DNA of 64,000 nucleotides from NCBI RefSeq assembly GCF_016900095.1, contig NZ_JACJJP010000006.1:55482-119481 (forward strand), written 5' to 3'. Under the pieces are notes generated by a model. That model searched no databases, was not told the DNA's origin, and saw only the letters and a list, made by a program, of their open reading frames with translations. The translations under genes were made by a program, and so were the position numbers. Shown here in pieces: positions 7,765-16,387 of this stretch. The stretch is from Gemmiger formicilis (GTDB lineage Bacteria; Bacillota; Clostridia; Oscillospirales; Ruminococcaceae). Position 1 is the first letter of the stretch, and every line of letters begins with the position of its first letter.

Positions 7765-8913
7765 TCAGATTATATCCTGCCAAAGCTGCGGCAAGTTTGT
7801 CTGTTCCCAAGGTAATTCCGCAGTATTTGAGCCAAAGTGACCATAGCTTGCGGTGTGTCTGTAAAACGGTGTTCGCAGGGAAAGGCGGTCTATGATAGCA
7901 GAGGGGCGCAGGTCAACCGTTTTAAGAATCAGTTCCCGGATCCGGTCTGCCGGGAGCTTTCCCGTACCGAAGGTGTCTACCAGGAGGGATACCGGCTGGG
8001 CAACGCCGATAGCGTAACTGATCTGGATCTCACACCGATCCGCCAATCCCGCCGCAACCACATTCTTCGCCAAGTACCGGGCCATATACGCACCACTTCG
8101 GTCGACCTTTGAGGGATCTTTACCAGAGAACGCGCCGCCGCCATGCCGGGCGTAGCCGCCGTAGGTGTCCACGATCAGCTTCCTGCCCGTCAGGCCGCTG
8201 TCACCGGCGGGACCGCCAATGCAGAAACGGCCTGTAGGATTGATAAAGAATTTTGTGTTCCTGTCCAGCATGCCCTCTGGGATCACCGGGCGGATGACAT
8301 GGCGGAGAATATCCTCCCGCAATTGCTCCATGGACACATCCGCCTCATGCTGGGAAGAAACTACAACAGTGTCCACCCGTGCCGGGATTCCGTCCCGGTA
8401 CTCCACGGTGACCTGGGCCTTCCCATCTGGCAGCAGATAGGGCAGAATTCCCTCCTGCCGCACAAAGGCAAGGCGCTTTGTCAGCGCATGGGCAAGCTCA
8501 ATGGGCAGCGGCATCAGGTTTTCCGTTTCCTTGCATGCGTAACCAAACATCATGCCCTGATCTCCTGCGCCGTTTTCCATAGAATCCGTCTTCTCCACAC
8601 CCATGTTGATATCGGGGGATTGCTCATGGATATCCACTGTGATTTGGCAGGTGTCTGCGTCAAAGCCATAGCCGTGCTTCACATACCCGATATCCCGAAC
8701 CACCTGCCGGGCAATAGCGGCATAGTCCACACGGGCAGCCGAGGTGATCTCGCCGAAAATGTGGATCCCGTTGGGAATGGCAGTTACTTCGCAGGCTACA
8801 TGGGAATGGGGATCGTTTTCCAAAATGGCATCCAAAATGGCATCGGCGATCTGGTCACATACCTTATCCGGGTGTCCCGCTGTGACACTTTCAGAGGTAA
8901 AGAAGGTTGTCAT
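7765..8913 (-). CDS. metK: S-adenosylmethionine synthetase
   Basis: Methionine adenosyltransferase, 382 residues, making S-adenosylmethionine from methionine and ATP in the cytoplasm. Family motifs are clear: [21 protein letters not shown] at the start (substrate and metal site), [12 protein letters not shown] (adenine-binding loop), and [18 protein letters not shown] (phosphate loop). Start ATG 8913 was chosen over an in-frame ATG at 9000 because homology begins here and its ATG overlaps the TGA of the upstream radical SAM gene (ATGA). That coupling is unusual for a housekeeping gene. It suggests that this copy supplies cofactor to the radical SAM enzyme (inference). A second metK elsewhere would support that view. 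Confidence 0.95.
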   Translation of the reverse strand: MTTFFTSESVTAGHPDKVCDQIADAILDAILENDPHSHVACEVTAIPNGIHIFGEITSAARVDYAAIARQVVRDIGYVKHGYGFDADTCQITVDIHEQSPDINMGVEKTDSMENGAGDQGMMFGYACKETENLMPLPIELAHALTKRLAFVRQEGILPYLLPDGKAQVTVEYRDGIPARVDTVVVSSQHEADVSMEQLREDILRHVIRPVIPEGMLDRNTKFFINPTGRFCIGGPAGDSGLTGRKLIVDTYGGYARHGGGAFSGKDPSKVDRSGAYMARYLAKNVVAAGLADRCEIQISYAIGVAQPVSLLVDTFGTGKLPADRIRELILKTVDLRPSAIIDRLSLRTPFYRHTASYGHFGSNTAELPWEQTNLPQLWQDII

Positions 8914-10280
8914 TTTGCCGCTTCTCCCTTTTTCTTCGCACAGCTGCAGCTCCACAACTCGGTGGCGGTGGGGGTCCAGTTCTTTGCGTAAGCCTCGCAT
9001 TTATCGCACAGGTGATCCACCGTTTCCGGGGATTGCAGGTCTGTGGAATGAGCGCCGGTAGCTTTCACAATTTCCCGCAGCTTTTCCGGATTCTCCAGCA
9101 TGGGGCAGGGACGCAGATGGTTATCGTTAAAGGGCTGCCCATCGTGATAGGCCATGAAAATGGGGCTGCGCAGTACATCCAGCAGGCTCATGTCCCGGAT
9201 GTTGGCGTTGGAATAGTGGATAAACACGCAGGGATCACAGTCACCGTTGGCGTTGATATGCAGATACCGCCGTCCACCGGCAATGCAGCCGCCTACATAC
9301 TCGCCATCGTTCTGGAAGTCCATGGCGAAGATCGGCTTGGTAGCCCGGATCTCCCGGATCCTGTGATACATGAATTCCCGCTGCTCAGGATTGGGCAGCA
9401 GTTCCGGCACTGCGTCATTGCCCACGGGCATGTAGTGGAAGTACCAGACAAACCGAGCCCCCCACTGAATCATCTGATCAATAAATTCATAGGAGCTGAT
9501 AGAATCCAGATTCTGGCTGGTGTAGCAGCAGGACAGGCCGAAGGGCAGATGCTTCTCCTTCAGGATTGCCATAGCCTTGATGACCTTCTGGTAAGTGCCG
9601 TTGCCACGGCGGCCGTCGGTGGCGGCTTCAAAGCCCTCGATGCTGATGGCTGGAATGAAGTTCTTCACCCGGAGCATCTCGTCTGCAAAGGCTTCGTCAA
9701 TGAGAGTGGCATTGGTGAAGGAGAGGAACTGACAATCGCTGTGCTTTTCACAAAGGGCAATCAGATCCTTTTTGCGCACCAGCGGTTCGCCGCCGGTGTA
9801 GATGTACATATACACACCCAGTTCCTTGCCCTGGGTGATAATGGAGTCAATTTCGTCGAAGGTCAGGTTCAACTTATTACCATACTCCGCTGCCCAGCAG
9901 CCGGTACAGTGCAGGTTGCAGGCAGAGGTGGGGTCCAACAGGATTGCCCAGGGGATATTGCAGTTGTATTTCTTTCGATATTCCTCCTGCTTGGGCCAGC
10001 CGATGATGTTGGCGTTGAGGAAGAAGTTCTCAAAGGTCGCCTTCAGAACACCGGGATCGGTTTCTTTCAGAATGCTCATGACCAGCTGGTACATATTGTT
10101 CTGGGGATCTTCCAGAACATTTCGGACTGCGGCACGCTGGACTGGGAAACTGTCTGGGCCATCGCCAGCCAGCTTATCCACCCAGGACATCAGTTTCAGA
10201 GCATTTTCTTCCGGATTTTTCTCCAAGTAGCCAAAAGCAGTACGCAGAGTTGCTTTTTTCAGTTGATTTGTAAATGACAT
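8910..10280 (-). CDS. Radical SAM enzyme with C-terminal cysteine-rich (SPASM-like) region
   Basis: A 456-residue radical SAM protein. The canonical CxxxCxxC cluster motif is CNLHCTGC (Cys121, 125, 128), followed by the SAM-binding TGGEPLVR. About 115 residues precede the core, forming a helical N-terminal domain. C-terminal cysteines ([18 protein letters not shown], and CDKCEAY near the end) resemble SPASM or twitch auxiliary cluster sites. The substrate cannot be read from the sequence. It lies between oleate hydratase (56 bp upstream, with a hairpin between) and metK, with which it shares an ATGA overlap. Context suggests modification of a lipid or lipid-derived product, or of a peptide tied to this locus, but this is inference. 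RBS AGGAGA precedes ATG 10280. Confidence 0.88.
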   Translation of the reverse strand: MSFTNQLKKATLRTAFGYLEKNPEENALKLMSWVDKLAGDGPDSFPVQRAAVRNVLEDPQNNMYQLVMSILKETDPGVLKATFENFFLNANIIGWPKQEEYRKKYNCNIPWAILLDPTSACNLHCTGCWAAEYGNKLNLTFDEIDSIITQGKELGVYMYIYTGGEPLVRKKDLIALCEKHSDCQFLSFTNATLIDEAFADEMLRVKNFIPAISIEGFEAATDGRRGNGTYQKVIKAMAILKEKHLPFGLSCCYTSQNLDSISSYEFIDQMIQWGARFVWYFHYMPVGNDAVPELLPNPEQREFMYHRIREIRATKPIFAMDFQNDGEYVGGCIAGGRRYLHINANGDCDPCVFIHYSNANIRDMSLLDVLRSPIFMAYHDGQPFNDNHLRPCPMLENPEKLREIVKATGAHSTDLQSPETVDHLCDKCEAYAKNWTPTATELWSCSCAKKKGEAAK

Positions 10281-10300
10281 CTTTATCTCTCCTTATATAA

Positions 10301-10323
10301 GCGGGGAGGCAACGCCTCCCCGC
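10301..10323 (-). other. Intercistronic hairpin between oleate hydratase and radical SAM genes
   Basis: Perfect 10-bp stem GCGGGGAGGC/GCCTCCCCGC with a 3-nt loop. It is not followed by a T run on the minus strand, so it is more likely an mRNA-stabilising or expression-tuning hairpin than a full terminator. Confidence 0.6.
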
Positions 10324-10336
10324 AGTGAAGCTTCTA

Positions 10337-12115
10337 TCACTCAATTACATGATATTCTTTCAGCAGCTTTTCGATATCTGTTCCGCGGATCTTCTCCAGC
10401 AGCTTCTTGACCACCATTTTCTCCTTGAAACCCAGGTTCATTTCCGTCAGGGGCTTGCCGTCCCGAAGCTGGATGGTGGCGTTCAGCAGATCACGGATGT
10501 CGTAGACGCTGCCCCAGACCTCGGGCACACCACGGTCGATGTCCAGCAGGGTGTAGACAGCCTCCATGCCGGTACGCATGGAATACTCGGTGGTGAAGAT
10601 GGTATCCCGCTTGGTTTCGGCAAACTGACCCAGGAACGCAAAGTTCACAGCACCCTCGGGCACCACATCAGGGCGGTCACCGGCGGCACGGGGCATGAAG
10701 AAAGCGGTAATATAGGGCATCATCACCGGCACAGTGTTGGCGCTGTGCTCGGCCAGCTCCTCGATCTCCCCCACCGGCACGCCGATGTGGTACAGCCACT
10801 CCATACAGATTTCCTTACCGGTGCACTCCCGCATGGGCTTCTTCACGAAGTCGCCGGGTTTGTCGGAGAACAGGCCGTAAACCCACACCAGGCACTGATC
10901 CTTGGGCTGATTCCGGAACTGGGGCTGACGGTTGATGGTCCAGCTCAGGAGCCAGCCGGAATCCTTCACGGTCACGATGCCGCCGGTAACCACGCCGCCG
11001 GTAAAGGGGTCACGCTTGCAGATATTCTTGATATAGGGAATGATCTTCTGATCCAGTGTGGTGACGGTGGCGCTCATCCAGTTGGACTGCTCAGGATCAT
11101 GGCAGAACTTGTCGGGATGACCGAAGGAAGGATCCTGTGCAGCAATTCTGCGCCACATATCCCAGCCGCCGCCGGGCTTGATTTCGGGGTTGAAGGGTGC
11201 CACGGTGTTCTGGGAACCCATGGTGGCGTTCTCCACGCAGCCACCGTTGGTAATGAACACCAGATCGTTTTCCGTCAGGTCAACAAACTGATGTTTGCCC
11301 TCAGACAGCAGCTCAATACGCTTTGCCTGCTTTTTACCGGGCTGGATGTCGAACTCCACATTGACCACCTTGGTGTTATAGTGGAACTGGACACCGAAGC
11401 CTTCCAGATACTTGACCATGGGCAGAATCATAGATTCGTACTGGTTATAACGGGTGAACCGCAGAGCCTTGAAGTCCGGCAGACCGCCCACATGGTGGAT
11501 ATAGCGCTTGAGATACAGCTTCATTTCCAAAGCGCTGTGCCAGTTCTCAAAGGCAAACATGGTGCGCCAGTAGAGCCAGAAATTGGAGTTCAGCACCTCA
11601 TCATCGAAGAAATCCGTGATGCGCTTATCGTACAGGTCTTCATCGGGGGTGAAGAACAGCTTCATGATCTCCATTGCAGCCTTGTCGGACAGACCGAACT
11701 TGCCGTCGGTGTGGGCATCCTGACCCTGGTTGACGGTTGCCCGGCAGAGGGAGTAGTTGGGGTCTTTCTTATTCAGCCAGTAGTATTCGTCCAGAACACT
11801 GACCCCTTCTGTCTCGATGGACGGAATGGAGCGGAACAAATCCCACATGACCTCGAAATGGTTATCCATCTCCCGTCCGCCCCGCATGACATAGCCTACA
11901 TCGGGGTACTGCCAGCCATCGCATGCACCGCCGGGAATGGGGTCTTTCTCATAGATGTGGATGTTCTGACCCTGCAGCTGTCCGTCACGAACCAGATAGC
12001 AGGCGGCAGTCAGAGCCGCAAGGCCGGTGCCGATGATGTGGGCGGATTTGTTGTCCACGCCTTCGGGCTTTCTGGGACGGGCAAAGGCTTCGTAATTACC
12101 GCTGGAATAATACAT
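10337..12115 (-). CDS. ohyA: Oleate hydratase (FAD-dependent, MCRA family)
   Basis: Oleate hydratase, 592 residues, the usual length for the family once called myosin-cross-reactive antigen. It adds water to the cis-9 double bond of oleic acid (and linoleic acid) to give 10-hydroxy fatty acids, with FAD as a structural cofactor. Seen motifs are the dinucleotide-binding GTGLAALTAACYL near residue 29, GGACDGWQYPDVGYVMRGGR, and REMDNHFEVMWD, which carries the conserved catalytic acidic residue region. FMPRAAGDRP and the C-terminal membrane-associated helical segment are also present. It has its own minus-strand promoter at about 12180-12208 with an upstream palindrome, and lies ahead of the radical SAM and metK genes. 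In gut bacteria the enzyme detoxifies unsaturated fatty acids. Confidence 0.95.
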   Translation of the reverse strand: MYYSSGNYEAFARPRKPEGVDNKSAHIIGTGLAALTAACYLVRDGQLQGQNIHIYEKDPIPGGACDGWQYPDVGYVMRGGREMDNHFEVMWDLFRSIPSIETEGVSVLDEYYWLNKKDPNYSLCRATVNQGQDAHTDGKFGLSDKAAMEIMKLFFTPDEDLYDKRITDFFDDEVLNSNFWLYWRTMFAFENWHSALEMKLYLKRYIHHVGGLPDFKALRFTRYNQYESMILPMVKYLEGFGVQFHYNTKVVNVEFDIQPGKKQAKRIELLSEGKHQFVDLTENDLVFITNGGCVENATMGSQNTVAPFNPEIKPGGGWDMWRRIAAQDPSFGHPDKFCHDPEQSNWMSATVTTLDQKIIPYIKNICKRDPFTGGVVTGGIVTVKDSGWLLSWTINRQPQFRNQPKDQCLVWVYGLFSDKPGDFVKKPMRECTGKEICMEWLYHIGVPVGEIEELAEHSANTVPVMMPYITAFFMPRAAGDRPDVVPEGAVNFAFLGQFAETKRDTIFTTEYSMRTGMEAVYTLLDIDRGVPEVWGSVYDIRDLLNATIQLRDGKPLTEMNLGFKEKMVVKKLLEKIRGTDIEKLLKEYHVIE

Positions 12116-12178
12116 AATTTTTCCTCCTTGTTATATTGGCATCCTCTATTTGAGAGGTGTTTTTTTGTTTACGCCCTC

Positions 12179-12250
12179 ATTATATCGGGAAGATTCTTCC
12201 TTTCCTATGGACAGAGATACCCCCTATGCCTGAAATTCAGACACAGGGGG
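12179..12250 (-). promoter_or_regulatory. ohyA promoter with upstream palindromic operator, copy A
   Basis: On the minus strand TATAAT (12179-12184) has only a weak -35 (about 12202-12208). A 31-bp palindrome lies at 12220-12250 with left arm CCCCCTATGCCTGAA, centre A, and right arm TTCAGACACAGGGGG; two arm positions mismatch. The palindrome centre is about 64 bp upstream of the expected transcript start. A near-identical copy precedes the lipase gene with the same spacing, so it is most likely a shared operator, possibly for an activator. Confidence 0.7.
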
Positions 12251-12281
12251 TAGGTTTGCCTGGTTTTTTGACTCGTATCGC

Positions 12282-12307
12282 AAAAAAAGCAGGACCGAAG
12301 TCCTGCT
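12282..12307 (-). terminator. Terminator of the lipase-like gene
   Basis: Stem GCAGGAC/GTCCTGC with a tetraloop, followed on the minus strand by seven T. It starts at the stop codon of the hydrolase gene and separates it from the ohyA promoter. Confidence 0.9.
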
Positions 12308-13236
12308 TATACCTGGGAATATGAAGTTGTATGCTGGAATTCATCATAAAAAAGCAAAATATCTTTATATACATCCAGCTTTTTCTCTTCGTTGAGTATC
12401 TCATGACGCATATGTTCATACAGTTTGCTGCTGATATTTGTATAGCCCAGCTCCGATAAAAAAGCGATTAGCTGTTCAAATCGCTTTCTTGATCGAATAA
12501 CCGGGTCTTCCTCACCGGCAATGACAAGAATTGGCAAATGTGGGTTGCTTACATGCCAGTTTCTTTTCTCAAAAGCCGCTTTTTGCAGCCTCAAAAGGTT
12601 GACAAACCCATTTGTGGTAAAGATAAATCCACATTTCGGATCTTGGTTGTATTGTGCAACATTGGCTTGGTTTTCTGAGAGCCAGCCATTCGGAATCGAA
12701 TTTCCGGCATTAAACTGCGAAAAGGCCATAGCATTCAACATTTTATTCGGAGCCTTTTCCTTAATGAAGGGTTTTGAAAGCCTGGCCAGAAGCAGACCAA
12801 GCCCCGCTGCCGCATTATAGGTCGGCGTACCGCACAGAACAACTTTGTCAATTTCCGAATCATATCTTTTCAGATAACCCCGGGCAACAAGCGTACCCAT
12901 GCTGTGACTAAACAGAAATACAGGAAGGCCAGAATAGATATGTTTAATATACTTTGTAACGGTATGCAGATCCTCAATGATTGCCTGTTCATTCTCGGTA
13001 TAGAAAAAGCCATAATCCTCTGCCTTTTCCACACTTCCACCATGTCCACGATGGTCATGAATAACACACACATATCCATGATCGGAAAGATAATTCATGA
13101 AGTCGTAGTATCTCTCCTTGTGTTCAGCCATACCATGGGAAAACTGAATAACGCCTTTGGGATTCCCCTCTGGCACAATCACTGCGATTTCCAGCCCCAG
13201 TCCGTCAAACTCAGAAAGTATTTTTTCGATTCTCAT
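12307..13236 (-). CDS. Alpha/beta hydrolase, monoacylglycerol-lipase-like
   Basis: A 309-residue serine hydrolase of the Hydrolase_4/lysophospholipase family, likely cytoplasmic as no signal peptide is seen. The oxyanion region FSHGMAEHKERY near residue 33 is typical of monoacylglycerol lipases. The nucleophile elbow is SHSMG (about residue 112). The acid is probably Asp in GEEDPV and the base His in MRHEIL near residue 280. It probably releases fatty acids from glycerides or lysolipids. Its promoter carries the same palindrome as ohyA, and the oleate hydratase operon lies directly downstream, so the two enzymes may form one lipid-handling route (inference). It has its own terminator. Confidence 0.82.
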   Translation of the reverse strand: MRIEKILSEFDGLGLEIAVIVPEGNPKGVIQFSHGMAEHKERYYDFMNYLSDHGYVCVIHDHRGHGGSVEKAEDYGFFYTENEQAIIEDLHTVTKYIKHIYSGLPVFLFSHSMGTLVARGYLKRYDSEIDKVVLCGTPTYNAAAGLGLLLARLSKPFIKEKAPNKMLNAMAFSQFNAGNSIPNGWLSENQANVAQYNQDPKCGFIFTTNGFVNLLRLQKAAFEKRNWHVSNPHLPILVIAGEEDPVIRSRKRFEQLIAFLSELGYTNISSKLYEHMRHEILNEEKKLDVYKDILLFYDEFQHTTSYSQV

Positions 13237-13292
13237 GTTGCCTCCTTTTCGTTATAAGAGCGAAGAAAAACATCCACTCGGATTTTGTTACC

Positions 13293-13364
13293 ATATTATC
13301 AATCATTTTCAAAAACTTTCCACAGACAAAATATCCCCTGTGTCTGAAATTCAGACACAGGGGG
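13293..13364 (-). promoter_or_regulatory. Lipase-gene promoter with palindromic operator, copy B
   Basis: Minus-strand TAATAT (13293-13298) with weak TGGAAA at about 13317-13322. The palindrome spans 13334-13364: arms CCCCTGTGTCTGAA and TTCAGACACAGGGG are perfect over 14 bp around a single A. Flanks also match copy A, including the block GGGTAGGTTTGCCT on the plus strand. Centre-to-start distance is again about 64 bp. It also lies just past the TetR stop codon, so it could fold as a terminator, but the conserved flanks favour an operator. Confidence 0.7.
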
Positions 13365-13380
13365 TAGGTTTGCCTAAAGA

Positions 13381-13944
13381 CTATGACCGCATTTTCTCAC
13401 AACGGTCAATGAGATGCTCCAAATCACCGCACTTTAATTCTAAAATCCGCCGAAACCGGGCCATAGCATTCGGGTTCATACCGGTTTCCAGCCAGCCCAT
13501 GATCATACCGAAGCTGACACATTTCAGATAATCTACAACGGTGGTATAATCCTCAGATGTCATTTTTCGGTTGCCTAGAACGCCGTCTACATACGTCCTG
13601 ACCACATAAGTACAGACCCGCCATTGGTATTGCTCATAAATGTCTCGGTTGACGGAATGATAGATATTAAGCACCGCTTTCCGATTGGCCAGAGCAAATT
13701 CCAGTGCTGCATTGATACAATCGTCCAGGGAATCGATGGTAGGATGCCCCCGGATAATCCGCTCCGCATCCTCATCTACAACGCTTTCCACCAATTGCGG
13801 CAGGTCCTGGTAATAGTAATAAAAGGTATTGCGGTTCACGCCGCAGTCATCTACAATATCCCGAATGGTAATTTGGCTCAAAGGCTTCTCGTTCAATAGT
13901 TTCACAAATGAATCCCGAATGGCTTTTTTAGTAAAACTGGCCAT
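13381..13944 (-). CDS. TetR/AcrR-family regulator (TetR_C_8-like)
   Basis: A 187-residue TetR-family protein. Residues 1-50 form the DNA-binding domain with ITIRDIVDDCGVNRNTFYYYY, the family recognition motif. The C-terminal part (about 70-180) resembles the TetR_C_8 type seen in regulators such as DhaS, some of which activate transcription. The gene lies just upstream of the lipase and ohyA genes, whose promoters share a long palindrome, so it is the best candidate to bind those sites. The palindrome position near -64 would suit an activator. The ligand may be a fatty acid or acyl derivative (inference). It starts 3 bp after the XRE gene and is surely co-transcribed with it. Confidence 0.85.
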   Translation of the reverse strand: MASFTKKAIRDSFVKLLNEKPLSQITIRDIVDDCGVNRNTFYYYYQDLPQLVESVVDEDAERIIRGHPTIDSLDDCINAALEFALANRKAVLNIYHSVNRDIYEQYQWRVCTYVVRTYVDGVLGNRKMTSEDYTTVVDYLKCVSFGMIMGWLETGMNPNAMARFRRILELKCGDLEHLIDRCEKMRS

Positions 13945-13947
13945 GCG

Positions 13948-14172
13948 TTACGCCTCCTTTCTTTGGAGTTCAACTATGTCTGAAATATTGCATTGAAGGG
14001 CAATGCAAATTTTCACAATCGTATCTAAGTGAACCGATTCGTCTCGCCCCATTTTGGCAATTACTGATGAACTGAGATGAGTCATCTTCTGTAAATCTTT
14101 TTTCTTTAATTTGCGGTCAATAAGCATTTTCCAAAGTTTATTGTAAGAAAGAACCATCTTGGCCTCATCCAT
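13948..14172 (-). CDS. Small XRE-family HTH regulator
   Basis: A 74-residue Cro/CI-type helix-turn-helix protein covering almost its whole length (LKKKDLQKMTHLSSSVIAKM, then a short third and fourth helix ending ALQCNISDIV). Start ATG 14172 is preceded by AGGAGG; an upstream in-frame ATG at 14205 has no ribosome site. The TetR gene follows after 3 bp. It belongs to the YozG-like small regulators common in clostridia, with unknown targets. A promoter at 14227-14255 serves the pair. Confidence 0.82.
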   Translation of the reverse strand: MDEAKMVLSYNKLWKMLIDRKLKKKDLQKMTHLSSSVIAKMGRDESVHLDTIVKICIALQCNISDIVELQRKEA

Positions 14173-14226
14173 TTTTGCTACCTCCTGATAAATCAAAAAC
14201 CACACAGTCAGTTTTCCTTCGTAGTT

Positions 14227-14255
14227 AGTATAATCTTTTTCCTTTTTAAACGCAA
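14227..14255 (-). promoter_or_regulatory. Promoter of the XRE-TetR operon
   Basis: On the minus strand TTGCGT (14250-14255), a 17-bp spacer, and TATACT (14227-14232). This is a good sigma-A match, 55 bp upstream of the XRE start codon. Confidence 0.6.
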
Positions 14256-14353
14256 TGAAATTTACACGAAAATGAATTTTAATTTTATAATTAGAATTTT
14301 TTTGTGAGTTTCTATTATAGGACTTACTAACATACTAGACCAGTTAAGCAAAG

Positions 14354-14644
14354 TCAATAAGTTCGTGAAAAATTGTCTGCTGATTCATTATCGGAAAATA
14401 TTTCGCCATCACGCTCGGAATCCATCTCTGTTGACGGTTTACGAAAATACAGCCATCCAACACAACGACCAATATATTCCCAACCGTAATCTCTGAAAAT
14501 TTGGAAATAGTTACTGGTTTCCGAATTGTTTTTATAATCCAGTCGGTACGCTACTTCCGCTGGCGTACACTTTTCGAAAATAAAGAAACAAGGGGGAATC
14601 ATTTTTACCAGTTTCCAACCATTCATATGGAAAATCCAGACCAT
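14354..14644 (-). pseudogene. Fragment of a DUF2812-domain protein
   Basis: The frame encodes the middle of a DUF2812 domain: NGWKLVKM, then FFIFEKCTPAEVAYRLDY, YFQIFRDYGWEYIG and GWLYFRKP, and a final EIFSDNES. Full proteins have about 45 more residues before this and usually a membrane-anchored C-terminal part; both are missing. It overlaps, on the opposite strand, the start of a ParR-like fragment, so two broken genes meet near 14630. No ribosome site precedes the first ATG. DUF2812 proteins are normally encoded next to PadR regulators; none is here. Confidence 0.6.
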
Positions 14645-14902
14645 GTGCGTGCCGTAGAATACTTGGAACGGCAGCGCGACAGAGGCAAGGCGCAGTACCT
14701 TACCGATGCAATTCTATGCTGTGAAAAGGCAGAGACGAATTCTTTCCCGCGGGTAGACCGCACCTTGATTGAGCAAGTCGTGCAGGAATACTTAGAAAAG
14801 CAGAGCATGGGGCGTACCCCGAATTTGCAGAAAGATGAGCCATCTATATCTTCGCCGCCAATAGATTTAATAGCCAGTGCTTTGGCCGACTTTAGAGGGT
14901 AA
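14633..14902 (+). pseudogene. 3' fragment of a ParR-like or related plasmid/element protein
   Basis: From about 14630 the plus strand encodes ENPDHVRAVEYLERQRDRGK, then QYLTDAILCC and a C-terminal segment ending FRG. Similar small proteins with the pattern N-P-x-H-x-x-A-x-x-Y-L occur near ParM-type segregation genes in clostridial plasmids and integrative elements. Upstream, the frame runs through the antisense of the DUF2812 fragment and makes no sense, so the beginning of the gene has been lost. No partner ATPase gene is nearby. The family assignment is tentative. Confidence 0.4.
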
Positions 14903-14914
14903 AGCACTATACAG

Positions 14915-14953
14915 AAAAAGGGCTTCCGCCAGCAGATGCGGAAGCCTTTTTTG
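14915..14953. terminator. Bidirectional terminator
   Basis: Stem GGCTTCCGC/GCGGAAGCC flanked by A5 on the left and T6 on the right. It can stop the symporter operon on the minus strand and the ParR-like remnant on the plus strand. Confidence 0.88.
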
Positions 14954-14972
14954 AGAAGGAAAATAGTGAATA

Positions 14973-16358
14973 TCAGTTTTTCATTTCGGCACGGATTTTA
15001 TCGTTGGCCTCCTCGACCTTCATGCGGGAGAGGATAAAGGTAATGATGGCGTCCAGCACAAAGGGAATTACGAGGTACATGAGTTTCAGCATATTGATGC
15101 AGGATTCCGGCTGCACAGCCAGCGCCTTATCGTAGTTGCTGAACGCCAGCAGCCAGCCGGTGATGGCGGTGCCGAGACCGCCGCCCAGCTTGACACCGAG
15201 CGAGGTGCAGGAGTACATCGTGCCGTCTACGCGCTTGTGCTTCGTCAGCCAAGTGTACTCGGAGCAGGAGGCGATAACGGCATTCATGTCGCCCTGCCAC
15301 GGGCCCTGACCCAGTGCAGCAATAGCCGTGAAGAGGAGCATCATCTTGACATCGCCGGTGCCAGTATAGCCGGCCACGGCAACCAGCGCACGGGCTACGG
15401 TAGCAAGGGCATAGCTGCCGACGTTCAGTTTGTACATACCGTGCATCTTGGCAACGAGGGTCGGGGTAAAGACCAGTGCAATGATCAAAGGAATGTTGAT
15501 GGCCCAAGAGAACACGCCGAACAGGTTCTTATCGCCAAGGATATGGGCGGCGTAGAAGGTACCCATACTGATCATGGCACCATAGATCTGCTGCAAAATG
15601 TAGGTGACGCAGATCATCAGGTAGTATTTGTTGGAAACCAGCAGCTTGGCAGCTTCGACAAGACTGTACTTCTCGTCTTTCTCGATTTCTGCTTTATCCG
15701 AGGTATCGACCCACTCTTCCTCCGGCAGTTCCTTGACGGAAAAAACAGAGAGCGTGTTGACAATCAGACCGATAATGGCATAGACGATAGCCACGGTGCG
15801 CCATGCTTCGGCGGTGTCGCCCAGTGCGGAGACAGCCAGCAGCGTGACGGACTGGATGGCAAGGCTGGTGGCGAATGCGAACATGAAGCGGTAGGAACCC
15901 ATCTCAACGCGCTCGGCGCTGTTCTTGGTGACAAGGGCGGTCAGGGCAGAGTAGGCGATGTTGTTGGCGGTGTAGAACACGGCATTCAGCAGAGTGTAGC
16001 AGATTAAGAACCATGCGTACTTGGCAAACTCGCTCATGCCCATGGGGATGGCGAAGGTGCCGACCAGTGTGATGGCGCAGCCGATGTAGCCGTAGAGCAT
16101 CCACGGGCGAGCCTTGCCCAGCTTGGAGTGCGTCTTGTCAATCATCGAGCCAAAGAAGATGTCGGTAATGCCGTCAAACAGCTTGGAAACAGCGATCAGC
16201 GTGCCGACGATGCCGGGATTCAGGCCGACGGTGTCGGTCAGGTAAATCATAACGAACGAGGAGAGGAACGCATAGACCACGTTGCCCGCAACATCGCCGG
16301 AGCCGTAACCGACCTTGTTATACCATTTTAAATAACGTCTTTCTGTGTTTTCAGACAT
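14973..16358 (-). CDS. GPH-family sugar:cation symporter (lactose/galactoside)
   Basis: A 461-residue permease with twelve predicted membrane helices, of the glycoside-pentoside-hexuronide (MelB/LacS/XylP) family. Typical features are the N-terminal GYGSGDVAGN, the cation-site helix with YLTDTVGL, the cytoplasmic loop DKTHSKLGKARPWMLYG, and the C-terminal half with a GQGPWQGDMN segment. It lacks the IIA-like regulatory domain of LacS. It lies 29 bp downstream of lacZ on the same strand, so its substrate is very likely lactose or a related beta-galactoside. Expression should follow the divergent AraC regulator. Confidence 0.9.
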   Translation of the reverse strand: MSENTERRYLKWYNKVGYGSGDVAGNVVYAFLSSFVMIYLTDTVGLNPGIVGTLIAVSKLFDGITDIFFGSMIDKTHSKLGKARPWMLYGYIGCAITLVGTFAIPMGMSEFAKYAWFLICYTLLNAVFYTANNIAYSALTALVTKNSAERVEMGSYRFMFAFATSLAIQSVTLLAVSALGDTAEAWRTVAIVYAIIGLIVNTLSVFSVKELPEEEWVDTSDKAEIEKDEKYSLVEAAKLLVSNKYYLMICVTYILQQIYGAMISMGTFYAAHILGDKNLFGVFSWAINIPLIIALVFTPTLVAKMHGMYKLNVGSYALATVARALVAVAGYTGTGDVKMMLLFTAIAALGQGPWQGDMNAVIASCSEYTWLTKHKRVDGTMYSCTSLGVKLGGGLGTAITGWLLAFSNYDKALAVQPESCINMLKLMYLVIPFVLDAIITFILSRMKVEEANDKIRAEMKN

Positions 16359-16387
16359 GAGATTTTCTCCATTCTTTTGTGTAGAGG

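Noticed and set aside
8907..12253. Long plus-strand open frames of 456 and 642 codons opposite the radical SAM and oleate hydratase genes
   Set aside because: They are the exact antisense of strongly conserved enzymes, lack ribosome sites, and their His/Gly/Val-rich composition is typical of shadow frames.
12116..12306. SAM riboswitch upstream of the operon that includes metK
   Set aside because: The gap holds a terminator, a promoter and the palindrome, with a leader of under 70 nt, too short for an S-box.
13334..13364. Palindrome as the terminator of the TetR gene only
   Set aside because: It could fold, but the same sequence with matching flanks sits upstream of ohyA after a separate good terminator, and it lacks a strong T run.
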